From Mesorhizobium sp. B2-3-4 (lineage in GTDB: Bacteria; Pseudomonadota; Alphaproteobacteria; Rhizobiales; Rhizobiaceae): a DNA stretch of 64,000 bases. Position numbers and translations under genes: made by a program. Shown one piece after another: positions 42,377 to 51,644 of the stretch. The notes beneath the pieces are model-generated. The model had not been told where the DNA came from and did not search any database. It saw only the letters and a list, made by a program, of their open reading frames with translations. The stretch spans positions 281,589 through 345,588 of the forward strand of contig NZ_VFVY01000003.1 of the NCBI RefSeq assembly GCF_006442315.1. Direction: 5' to 3'. Positions within the stretch are counted from its first letter, which is position 1. Each line of letters opens with the position of its first letter.

Positions 42377-43963
42377 TCAGGCCTGCAGCCAGCACTTCGC
42401 CAGGGCGTAACCGTTCATCAGCTCCTGATGCGGATCGTCGACCCAGCCATCGACCTTGGCGCCGGTCGCGTCGATGAACTGGTTGAACATCGGCAGGATC
42501 AGGCCGCCCTCGTCGCGCACCAGGACAGCCATGTCGTGATACATCTGCTTGCGCTTGGCCTCGTCGAGTTCCGCACGAGCCGCCAGCACCATCTTGTCGA
42601 AGTCCGGGCGCTTGAAACGCGTGTCGTTCCAGTCGGCGGTCGACAGATAGGCGGTAGAGTACATCTGGTCCTGCGTCGAGCGGCCACCCCAATAAGAGGC
42701 GCAGAAGGGCTGCTTGTTCCAGACCTCGTTCCAGTAGCCGTCGCCGGGCTCGCGCTTGAGCTCGATCTTGATACCGGCCTTTGCCGCGCTCTGCTGGAAG
42801 AGCTGCGACGCATCGACGGCACCCGGGAAGGCGACGTCCGAGGTCCTGAGCAGCACGGTGCCGTCATGACCGGACTTCTTGTAATGGAACTTGGCCTTGT
42901 CGGGATCGTATTTGCGCTGCTCGATCTCTGTGAACAGCGGGTAGGCCGAGTTGATCGGAAAGTCGTTGCCGAGCGAGCCGTAGCCGCGCAGCACCTTGGT
43001 CAGCATCTCCTCGCGGTCGATGGCGAGCTTCAGTGCCATTCTGAGGTCGTTGTTGTCGAACGGCGCCGTGTTGCAATGCATGATGAACACGTAGTGGCCG
43101 GGGCCGGCGTGGTTGCGGATGGTGACCCCCGGCACGCGCTTGATCAGGTCGACGATCTTCGGCTCGACGCGGTTGATCATGTTGACCTGGCCGCCCTGCA
43201 GGGCCGCCGTGCGGGCCGTGGCGTCGTTGATGACGATGACCTCGATCTGGTCGGCGTGGCCCATCTTGTCGCCCTGCCAGTAATTGGCGAAGCGCTCGCC
43301 GCCATGGCGCACGCCGGGCTCGTTGGTCTTGACGACGTAGGGGCCGGCCGAGATGCCCGCATCCGGCTTGTCCTTGCCGCCGTTCGGCTGGACGATCAGG
43401 TGGTAGTCGCTGAGCAGGTAGGGAAGGTCGGCATTGGCCTCCTTCAGCGTCAGTACCACTTCCTTGCCGCTGGCCTTGATGGTCTCGATGCCCTTCATGT
43501 AGCCGAGCGCGCCGGACTTCGACTTCTCGTCCGAATGGCGTTCCAGCGTCGCGGCCACGTCTTCTGCGGTCACCGTCTTGCCGTTGTGGAATTCGACGCC
43601 GTCGCGGATTTTCAGCGTCCAGGTCTTGGCGTCCTTGGACGAGCCGATGTCCTCGGCGATGCGGTTCTCGAGCTTGCCGTCCGGCGACAGCTCGACGATC
43701 ATTTCGCCCCAGCACTTGCCGAAGGCGAACGGCACCTGCGTCATCATCAGCGCCGGATCGAGGCTGTTGGTGGACTCGCCGCCGACCAGGCCGGCTTTCA
43801 GCGTGCCGCCCTTGACCGGGCCGGCCGCGCGCGCTGCACTCGAAAGCAGCGCGTTCGCGAAGGGCGCGGTTATGCCGAGCGCCGCCGCCCGGCCAAGGAA
43901 ATCGCGACGGCTCAATTTGCCCGACGCAACGCGCCGGCTAAGGAATTCCAGTTCGTTTGACAT
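42377..43963 (-). CDS. Peptide-type ABC substrate-binding protein (first copy), Tat-exported
   Basis: A 528-residue family 5 binding protein with Tat signal LSRRDFLGRAAALG (about residues 18-31). It opens the transporter operon dppA-like, B, C, DF, then the second binding protein. Motifs WTLKIRDGVEFHNGK and HGGERFANYWQG match its paralogue at 37170. Ligand is unknown; peptides, opines or other charged amino-acid derivatives are all carried by this family. A 154-base spacer separates it from the CocE-type hydrolase gene upstream. Confidence 0.93.
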   Translation of the reverse strand: MSNELEFLSRRVASGKLSRRDFLGRAAALGITAPFANALLSSAARAAGPVKGGTLKAGLVGGESTNSLDPALMMTQVPFAFGKCWGEMIVELSPDGKLENRIAEDIGSSKDAKTWTLKIRDGVEFHNGKTVTAEDVAATLERHSDEKSKSGALGYMKGIETIKASGKEVVLTLKEANADLPYLLSDYHLIVQPNGGKDKPDAGISAGPYVVKTNEPGVRHGGERFANYWQGDKMGHADQIEVIVINDATARTAALQGGQVNMINRVEPKIVDLIKRVPGVTIRNHAGPGHYVFIMHCNTAPFDNNDLRMALKLAIDREEMLTKVLRGYGSLGNDFPINSAYPLFTEIEQRKYDPDKAKFHYKKSGHDGTVLLRTSDVAFPGAVDASQLFQQSAAKAGIKIELKREPGDGYWNEVWNKQPFCASYWGGRSTQDQMYSTAYLSTADWNDTRFKRPDFDKMVLAARAELDEAKRKQMYHDMAVLVRDEGGLILPMFNQFIDATGAKVDGWVDDPHQELMNGYALAKCWLQA

Positions 43964-44117
43964 TTGAGTTCCTCACTCTGTTGGTTCGACTCTGCGGTCG
44001 ATTTTCTTGCTTGTTGTTGAGGGGAATAATGACCGCAAGGGAAAGCGGTAAGCAAGACCGAATGCGACATGCCGTGGCGTAAATGGCGCGTCGCATTTGG
44101 ACCAATAGTATGGGAAC

Positions 44118-46103
44118 TCAGACCAGCGAGCGTGGGACTGTTTCGTCGAAATTGCGCTCGAAGACGAGGTTTTCACCCTCGTAAGCCTCGATTCTGGCGC
44201 TGACGATGAAGTTTTGCGCGTCCGATCGCATCTCGGCGACGGTTTCGGTTCGCACCGACCATCCATTTCGCGACAGGGTCTGTGTCCAGTGCGTCCTGCC
44301 GGAGGCCGACAATGGATTGTCGGGATGGATCGTCCATGTCTCGCGCACGACGCTGCCATTGACCAGGCCATGCTCGAGATCGCGCACTTCGCCGAAGTCG
44401 TCCGTGATCGACAGCGTGACAATCCCAGTCTTTTCGTCATGGTCGACATGGCGTTCTGAATTGGCGGGCCGAATCGTTTCGGTCGCCCAGGGCGTCGCGC
44501 CTTCCGGTTCTCCGAAAACGGCTTCGTCGCCTGTTGCCAGCGGGCGCAACGGCACCGATAGCGTGGCCGCCGACAAGGTCAGTCGCACCGGCTCCGGCGA
44601 GGGCCAGATGGCCGGCCAGTAGGCGGTCGAAACGGCGACGCGCAGACGATGGCCGGCCGGCACGCGGTAGGCGCATTGATCGAGCACGACGCGCGCCGAA
44701 ACCGTCTCTCCGGGGACCAGCGATTCGGGGAACTCATGCGAGTGGCGGTGTGTCAGATTGAGCACGCCATAGGAGATGAGTTCCGAGGCACCGTCGGGAT
44801 GCACGTCGCAAAGCCGGACCGCGAGTTTGGCCTGGGGCCGATCGGAGGCGAGCTGGATTTCAAGCTCCGGCGCGCCGACGATCTCGATCGGCTTGCTGAG
44901 CTCAGCTTGGTCGAAACACACGGACAGCCCGTCGTCAGGGCGCTGATCGCCGGGCAGTTCCGGCCCGAAGGTGAAAGGAAAGTATTCGCCGCCGGCAAGG
45001 CCGCAGGTCTGTGGCGAGGCCACGGTTGAAGGCCCGGCCTCGGCAGAAATGAGTTCGATCGCTTCAATCACTATGTTGGACGACGGCCACTCCTGCTCCG
45101 CTATCCAGCGGCCGGGCCGTTCCGGATGCCAGCGGGCGGGACGTACGCTGTCCATCACATACGCGCGATAGTCGGGATCGGCCTCGACGCCGGTCTCGGC
45201 GCCCTTCAGCCAGTGGTCCCACCAGCGTAGCGCTTCCTGCAGGAAGCCGATGGCGGGCTTGGGTCCGGCATAATGCGGATATTTGTGGATCCAGGGTCCG
45301 ACGATGCCCTTGACCGGTGCCTCGATGTTGGTGACGAGGTGCGAAATCGTGTTGCGATAGCCGTCGTGCCAGCCGCCGATCGACAGCACCGCCGCCTTGA
45401 CGGCGGGAAAATCTTCGCAGATCGAGCCGCGTTTCCAATAGGCGTCGCGATGCTGGTGGCGGAGCCAGAGCGGCAACAGGAAAGGCTGGTTCTCCAGCCG
45501 GGCCATCCACAGATCGCGCCATCTGTTGTCGCCGGCAATCAGCGGATCCGGCGGGCGCGACGAGTAAGACAGCATGGTCGAGGCCCAGCCGAAATTCTCA
45601 AGCAGCAGGCAACCGCCCTTGTAGTGGATGTCGTCGGCATAGCGGTCGACGGTCGAGCACAGGCTGATCACCGCCTTGAGCGCCGGCGGCTGCTTGGCCG
45701 CCACCTGCAGGCAGTTGAAGCCGCCCCAGGAAATGCCCATCATGCCGACATTGCCGTTGCACCAGGGCTGCGCTGCCGCCCAGGCGATGACATCGCAGGC
45801 GTCCTGAAGCTCCTGCTCGGAATATTCGTCGTCCATCAGCCCTTCGGAATCGCCATTGCCGCGCATGTCGACGCGGATCGAGGCATAGCCATGGCCGGCG
45901 AAATAGGGATGCGTCAGCTGGTCGCGAAAGATGGTGCCGTCGCGCTTGCGGTAGGGCAGGTGCTCAAGGATGACGGGCACCGGATCATCGCCTGCATCGT
46001 CCGGCATCCACACCCTGGCCGACAGCCGGCAGCCGTCCGGCATGACGATGCCCATATCGGGAAATTCGACGACCTTGCGGGGAAATTCGGTGATGGTTTT
46101 CAT
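44118..46103 (-). CDS. CocE/NonD-family alpha/beta hydrolase (X-Pro dipeptidyl-peptidase-like)
   Basis: A 661-residue cytosolic hydrolase. The S15-type catalytic domain (about 1-350) has the nucleophile elbow GMMGISWGGFN, and the C-terminal jelly-roll (PepX_C) occupies about 390-560, including CAYRVPAGHRLRVAVS. This family includes cocaine esterase, acyl-ester hydrolases and X-Pro peptidases. It lies upstream of the peptide-type ABC operon on the same strand, which suggests it acts on the imported compound. I start at ATG 46103 (MKTITEFPRK); ATG 46112 and TTG 46139 are alternatives and none has a clear ribosome site. Confidence 0.88.
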   Translation of the reverse strand: MKTITEFPRKVVEFPDMGIVMPDGCRLSARVWMPDDAGDDPVPVILEHLPYRKRDGTIFRDQLTHPYFAGHGYASIRVDMRGNGDSEGLMDDEYSEQELQDACDVIAWAAAQPWCNGNVGMMGISWGGFNCLQVAAKQPPALKAVISLCSTVDRYADDIHYKGGCLLLENFGWASTMLSYSSRPPDPLIAGDNRWRDLWMARLENQPFLLPLWLRHQHRDAYWKRGSICEDFPAVKAAVLSIGGWHDGYRNTISHLVTNIEAPVKGIVGPWIHKYPHYAGPKPAIGFLQEALRWWDHWLKGAETGVEADPDYRAYVMDSVRPARWHPERPGRWIAEQEWPSSNIVIEAIELISAEAGPSTVASPQTCGLAGGEYFPFTFGPELPGDQRPDDGLSVCFDQAELSKPIEIVGAPELEIQLASDRPQAKLAVRLCDVHPDGASELISYGVLNLTHRHSHEFPESLVPGETVSARVVLDQCAYRVPAGHRLRVAVSTAYWPAIWPSPEPVRLTLSAATLSVPLRPLATGDEAVFGEPEGATPWATETIRPANSERHVDHDEKTGIVTLSITDDFGEVRDLEHGLVNGSVVRETWTIHPDNPLSASGRTHWTQTLSRNGWSVRTETVAEMRSDAQNFIVSARIEAYEGENLVFERNFDETVPRSLV

Positions 46104-46198
46104 GGCAGGCATAACGCCCCGTGCCGAGGCGACTTTCAATCGCCATTCGCGACTGGAGCAGCGGAATATGCGACTTGGCCGCTACCGCAGTTCGTCGA

Positions 46199-46792
46199 TC
46201 AGTTCAACGGAATCTCGTTATCCGCCTTGCTGTCCTGGTAGACGCCGGAGAGCTCGTCGTAGCGCTCGGAAATCCTGCCGATGCGCGCTTCCAGCCGCCC
46301 GCGTTCGCCATCCGGCAAAGCCCGCACCAGCCGGCGGATGGAAAAGCTCTTCCAATAGGCATTCTCGGCATTGTAGCCGCCGGGATCGAGAGTGAAGACC
46401 TCTTTCAGGATTTTCAGATCATGCGGGATAGCGAAGCTGTCTCGGGAGTCCTCATGGCTGAACAGATAGTAGAAATTGTCGAAACCGGTCCAGGTGATCG
46501 CCGACAGGCAGAGCGAGCAGGGTTCGTGCGTGGCGATGAAGATGGCGTCCTTGGTGTCGACGCGTTCAGCCTTGGGCATCTCGTAAAAGCGTTTCAGGCA
46601 GTGCACCTCGCCATGCCAGAGCGGATTTTCCATCTCGTTGTTGGTTTCGGCCAGCACCAGCGAGCGGTCGCTCTTGCGCAGGATGGCGGCGCCGAAAAGC
46701 TTGTTGCCATGGGCAACGCCTTCGGCCGTCTTAGGCACGATGTCGTGCTCGATGACGTCGAGCAGGCGGTCGATCAGCGAAACGTCGGTCAT
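46199..46792 (-). CDS. Nucleoside/base deaminase of the cytidine-deaminase-like fold
   Basis: A 197-residue zinc deaminase with the HxE motif in LWHGEVHCLKRF and PCxxC motif in THEPCSLCLSAI. It resembles the tadA/guanine-deaminase group. It is the last gene of the minus-strand purine operon (allantoinase fusion, allE, allA, deaminase), 10 bases after allA, so it probably deaminates a purine or its derivative. Guanine is one candidate, but a separate guaD is at 60528. ATG 46792 chosen. Confidence 0.83.
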   Translation of the reverse strand: MTDVSLIDRLLDVIEHDIVPKTAEGVAHGNKLFGAAILRKSDRSLVLAETNNEMENPLWHGEVHCLKRFYEMPKAERVDTKDAIFIATHEPCSLCLSAITWTGFDNFYYLFSHEDSRDSFAIPHDLKILKEVFTLDPGGYNAENAYWKSFSIRRLVRALPDGERGRLEARIGRISERYDELSGVYQDSKADNEIPLN

Positions 46793-46802
46793 GGAGAGGC
46801 TT

Positions 46803-47305
46803 TCAGGGAAGGAGGATCTCGTAAGGGTGCGAGAAGTAAAACTCCTCGAGGTTCGAGCCGTCGCCGCCACGGTCGACGATCAAAAAGTCCTGCGCCTCGC
46901 CGATCGGCGTCAGCACGCCGTGCCAGAGATTGCGGGAATAGTTGATGCCTTGCCCAGGCGCGGTGATGAAGGCATGCGGCTCGCCCGGTCCGTCGGTGCC
47001 GTCATGGCAGACGACGACCAGGAACGGGCGCGGCGACAGCGGGATGAAGGCCTGGCTGCCGAAGGGGTGGCGCTCGACCATGGTCAGCTTCAACGGCATC
47101 TCGTAAGGCGTGCCGCGCACCATCGAGATCAGCACCCGGGCATTGGGGCCCGTGGCCTCCGCGGTCGCCAGATCGTGGTAGCGCTCGGCGCGGCCGGCAT
47201 TGATCGGGTAATGGTTGTCGCCACCCATGTCGATGACGTCGCCGAATTCGGCAAACGCCTCGCGGGTCAGCGGCCGCGCGACGATGCGAGCCAGGATGGA
47301 GCGGG

Positions 47306-47309
<4 letters not shown>
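46803..47309 (-). CDS. allA: Ureidoglycolate lyase
   Basis: A 168-residue cupin-fold enzyme that splits ureidoglycolate into glyoxylate and urea, the last step of ureide breakdown. Recognisable segments are RPLTREAFAEFGDVI, MVERHPFGSQAFIPL and NLWHGVLTPIG. I chose GTG 47309, which overlaps the allE stop in a GTGA junction and is where the homology begins; a longer frame exists upstream within allE. Length is near E. coli AllA (160). Confidence 0.93.
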
Positions 47310-48169
<860 letters not shown>

Positions 48170-48181
48170 GGGGCCTTGAAC

Positions 48182-49600
48182 CTATTGCGGGAGCATGTCT
48201 TTCAGCCGAAGCAGCGCGATGCGTTCGACCTGTTTGCAGGCGGTATCGAATTCGACGCCGCGGCTGTTGCCGATGCGGGCTTCGAACTCGCCGAGGATTT
48301 CCTCCTTGGTCTTGCCTTTCACCGCGATGATGAATGGGAAGCCGAAGGTGGTGACGTAGGCGGCGTTGAGCTTGGAGAACAGCTCGCGTTCCTTGTCGGT
48401 CAGCGCGTCGAGGCCGGCCGACGCCTGTTCCCGGGTCGATTCCGCCGTCAGCCGCTTGGCCTTGGCGAGCTTTCCGGCGAGGTCCGGATGGGCGTTGAGC
48501 ACGCCGAGCCGTTCGGTCTCGCTTGCCGAGCGGAAGACGCGGCACAGCGCATTGTGCATCCCGCCGGCCGTGTCGTGCGCCGGGCCGAGCTCCAGTTCGT
48601 ATGCCCGCTCCGCGATCCAGGGCGAGTGTTCGAACACCCCGCCGAAGGTGTGGACGAACGTCTCGAATTCCATCTTCGACGGCCGCAGGGCGGCGGGCTG
48701 ATACGGATGATTTTCCTGCCAGTGCCTGGCGATGTCGATGCGCCGCGCCAGCCAGACCCTGTCGTGCGATTTCACATAGTCGACGAAGCGCTTCAGCGCC
48801 GCCACCCGGCCCGGCCGCCCGACGAGACGGCAATGAAGGCCGATATTCATCATCCGCGGCCTGCCCGCCTTGCCCTCGGCATAGAGCGTGTCGAAACTGT
48901 CCTTCAGATAGGCGAAGAACTGGTCGCCCGAATTGAAGCCTTGCGGCGTGGCGAAGCGCATGTCGTTGGCGTCGAGCGTATAGGGAATGACGAGCTGCGT
49001 GCCGCCCCCATGCTCGAACCAATAGGGTAACTCGTCGTCATAGGTGTCCGAGACGTAGTCGAAGCCGCTCTCCTCGGCCACCAGCCGCACCGTGTTGACC
49101 GATGTGCGGCCCGTATACCAGCCGGTCGGGCGCTGGCCGGTAACCTCGTAATGCAGTTTGATCGCCGCTTCGAGGTCGCGGCGCTCGTCCTCGGCGGCGT
49201 GGTCGCGGTAGTCGATCCATCGCAACCCGTGCGAGGCGATTTCCCAACCGGCGTCCTGCATGGCCGTGACCTGGTCGGGCGAGCGGGCGAGCGCGGTGGC
49301 GACGCCGTAGCAGGTCACCGGCACCTGCGCCTCGCTGAACAGTCGCAGCAGCCGCCAGAAGCCGGCGCGCGCACCATATTCATAGATCGATTCCATGTTC
49401 CAGTGGCGCTGGCCCACCCAGGGCGCCGCGCCGACGATTTCCGACAGGAAGGCCTCCGAGGCCTTGTCGCCGTGCAGCACGCAGTTCTCGCCACCCTCTT
49501 CGTAGTTGACGACGAACTGTACGGCGACATGCGCGCCGCCAGGCCATTTCGGATCGGGCGGATTGGCTCCGTAGCCACGCATGTCCCTGGTGTAACGCAT
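48182..49600 (-). CDS. puuE: Bifunctional allantoinase (PuuE) - OHCU decarboxylase fusion
   Basis: A 472-residue fusion. Residues 1-300 are a polysaccharide-deacetylase-fold allantoinase (MRYTRDMRGYGANPPDPKWP, NYEEGGENC, IASHGLRWIDY), converting allantoin to allantoate. Residues about 310-472 are OHCU decarboxylase, with catalytic His-371 in LNAHPDLAGKLA and FGFPFIIAVKGKTK, which makes (S)-allantoin from OHCU. Two consecutive steps are thus on one chain. The start ATG 49600 follows GGAGGGAC; the longer frame to 49672 is unlikely. It is the first gene of the minus-strand purine operon and divergent from uraH. Confidence 0.94.
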   Translation of the reverse strand: MRYTRDMRGYGANPPDPKWPGGAHVAVQFVVNYEEGGENCVLHGDKASEAFLSEIVGAAPWVGQRHWNMESIYEYGARAGFWRLLRLFSEAQVPVTCYGVATALARSPDQVTAMQDAGWEIASHGLRWIDYRDHAAEDERRDLEAAIKLHYEVTGQRPTGWYTGRTSVNTVRLVAEESGFDYVSDTYDDELPYWFEHGGGTQLVIPYTLDANDMRFATPQGFNSGDQFFAYLKDSFDTLYAEGKAGRPRMMNIGLHCRLVGRPGRVAALKRFVDYVKSHDRVWLARRIDIARHWQENHPYQPAALRPSKMEFETFVHTFGGVFEHSPWIAERAYELELGPAHDTAGGMHNALCRVFRSASETERLGVLNAHPDLAGKLAKAKRLTAESTREQASAGLDALTDKERELFSKLNAAYVTTFGFPFIIAVKGKTKEEILGEFEARIGNSRGVEFDTACKQVERIALLRLKDMLPQ

Positions 49601-49784
49601 CGTCCCTCCGCGCCCGGCATCACCGGAAGTATGATCAGAATATCGAAAGGGCTGCTCCCGCATTCCCCTCAAAATTTTTGAAAGTGTTTTTGTCGCGCTC
49701 CGCTCGACCGGGACTTATGCATCGCCTTTAATTGGCGCACAATTCGTCACTGTTGTTCTGATGTACCTGGATGGGAGGCGGCCA

Positions 49785-50159
49785 ATGGCAGAAACGTCGA
49801 AAGCCGATGGCGGGCGCCTGACGACCCACGTGCTGGATACCGCGACCGGCAAGCCGGCGGCGGGCCTGTCGATCGCGCTTTATCGCATCGACGGCTCGGC
49901 GAAGGCGCTTCTGAAGACCGTCGTCACCAATTCCGATGGCCGCTGCGATGCCCCACTGCTGGCCGGTGCCGATTTCCGTAGCGGCGAATACGAGCTGGTG
50001 TTCGCCGCCGGCGATTATCTGCGCGGCCAGGGCACGAAGCTGCCCGAACCGGCGTTCCTCGACAGCGTGCCGATCCGCTTCGGCATGGCGGAGGCGGTGC
50101 ATTATCATGTACCATTGCTGATCTCGCCCTACGGTTATTCCACCTACAGGGGCAGCTGA
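49785..50159 (+). CDS. uraH: 5-hydroxyisourate hydrolase
   Basis: A 124-residue transthyretin-like enzyme that hydrolyses 5-hydroxyisourate to OHCU. It has the N-terminal [14 protein letters not shown] and ends in the diagnostic tetrapeptide YRGS. I chose ATG 49785 ([10 protein letters not shown]), with GGGAGG about 7 bases upstream, over ATG 49761. It opens the plus-strand run uraH-xdhA-xdhB-xdhC, 3 bases before xdhA, and feeds the OHCU decarboxylase half of the divergent fusion. Confidence 0.94.
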   Translation: MAETSKADGGRLTTHVLDTATGKPAAGLSIALYRIDGSAKALLKTVVTNSDGRCDAPLLAGADFRSGEYELVFAAGDYLRGQGTKLPEPAFLDSVPIRFGMAEAVHYHVPLLISPYGYSTYRGS

Positions 50160-50162
50160 GGC

Positions 50163-51644
50163 ATGGCCAAGGTCGACATCCGCAACGAAATCCGCTTCAT
50201 CCTCAATGGCAGCGACGTCGTGCTGACGTCCGTGGCGCCCGACGCGACCTTGCTCGACTGGCTTCGCCTCGACCGCACGCTGCGCGGCACCAAGGAAGGC
50301 TGCGCCGAGGGCGATTGCGGCGCATGCACGGTGCTCATCGGCAAGCTTTCGGCCGCGGGACTGGTCTATGAGAGCGTCAATGCCTGCATCCGCTTCCTCG
50401 GCTCGCTCGACGGCACCCATGTCGTGACAGTCGAGCATCTGCGCGGCGAGCCGGGCAAATTGCATCCGGTGCAGCAGGCGATGGTCGATTTCCATGGCTC
50501 GCAATGCGGCTTCTGCACGCCGGGCTTCGTCATGTCGCTCTACGGACTGTGGATGAAGTCGCCGGACCCCTCGAACGCCGCCATCGAAAAGGCCCTGCAA
50601 GGCAATCTCTGCCGCTGCACCGGCTATGAGGCGATCATGCGCGCGGCGCACGCCATATCGAGCTATGGCAAGGCGACAAAGGACCCGCTGGCAGCGGAAC
50701 GCCGGGACATTACGACACGGCTGCAGGCGTTGCGCGACGGCGCCAGGGTCGAGATCGGCGCCGGCAAGACGCGGCTGGTCGTGCCGGCCGATGCCGACGA
50801 TTTTGCATCTGTCTTCGAGCATGAACCCGCCGCCACGGTCGTCGCGGGATCGACCGATGTCGGCCTGTGGGTGACCAAGCACATGCGCGACATCTCGCCG
50901 GTGATCTTCATCGGCAATCTGCCGGGGCTTTGCGCCATCACGGAAGATAAAGGCGTCATATCGATCGGCGCCGGCGTCACCTACACCGAGGCCTTTTCGA
51001 CGCTGTCCAAACGCATCCCGGCGCTCGGGCCGCTGGTCGACCGCATCGGCGGCGAACAGGTGCGCAACATGGGCACCATCGGCGGCAACGTCGCCAACGG
51101 CTCGCCGATCGGCGATACGCCGCCGCCGTTGATCGCGCTCGGCGCAAGGCTGACGCTGCGCAAGGGCAAGAAGCGGCGCACGATCCCGTTGCAGGATTTC
51201 TTCATCGCCTACGGCAAGCAGGACCGTCAGCCCGGCGAATTCGTCGAGGCGGTGCATGTGCCCGTTCCGGCCAAGGACACCAGGTTCGCCGTCTACAAGG
51301 TCACCAAGCGCCGCGACGAGGATATCACCGCAACCCTTGGTGCCTTCCATCTGAATTTGGCCAAGGACGGCACGGTTGCCGATATCCGTATCGCCTATGG
51401 CGGTATGGCGGCGACGCCGAAGCGGGCGTCGGCCGTCGAGAAGGCGCTGATCGGCAAGGTTTGGAATGAGGCGACGGTCGAAGCCGCGATGGCCGAATAC
51501 GCCAACGATTTCACGCCGCTCACCGATATGCGGGCGACCGCTGAATATCGGGCCTTGGCGGCGAAGAACCTGTTGCTGCGTTTCTATGTGGAAACCACCG
51601 GCAACAAGGCGCCTTTCCAGGTCTCACGCAGCGAGGCGGCATGA
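50163..51644 (+). CDS. xdhA: Xanthine dehydrogenase small subunit (FeS and FAD)
   Basis: A 493-residue subunit. The ferredoxin-type 2Fe-2S centre has CAEGDCGAC (about 47-55). The second centre is CGFCTPGF and CRCTGYE (about 115-160). The FAD-binding domain follows (VAGSTDVGLWV, MGTIGGNVANGSPIGD) and then the CO-dehydrogenase-flavoprotein C-terminal domain. With XdhB it oxidises hypoxanthine and xanthine to urate. It overlaps xdhB by 4 bases. Confidence 0.96.
   Translation: MAKVDIRNEIRFILNGSDVVLTSVAPDATLLDWLRLDRTLRGTKEGCAEGDCGACTVLIGKLSAAGLVYESVNACIRFLGSLDGTHVVTVEHLRGEPGKLHPVQQAMVDFHGSQCGFCTPGFVMSLYGLWMKSPDPSNAAIEKALQGNLCRCTGYEAIMRAAHAISSYGKATKDPLAAERRDITTRLQALRDGARVEIGAGKTRLVVPADADDFASVFEHEPAATVVAGSTDVGLWVTKHMRDISPVIFIGNLPGLCAITEDKGVISIGAGVTYTEAFSTLSKRIPALGPLVDRIGGEQVRNMGTIGGNVANGSPIGDTPPPLIALGARLTLRKGKKRRTIPLQDFFIAYGKQDRQPGEFVEAVHVPVPAKDTRFAVYKVTKRRDEDITATLGAFHLNLAKDGTVADIRIAYGGMAATPKRASAVEKALIGKVWNEATVEAAMAEYANDFTPLTDMRATAEYRALAAKNLLLRFYVETTGNKAPFQVSRSEAA

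Noticed and set aside
42200..43960. 586-codon plus-strand frame over a binding-protein gene
   Set aside because: Antisense shadow of the Tat-exported binding-protein gene; the same kind of shadow lies over its paralogue.
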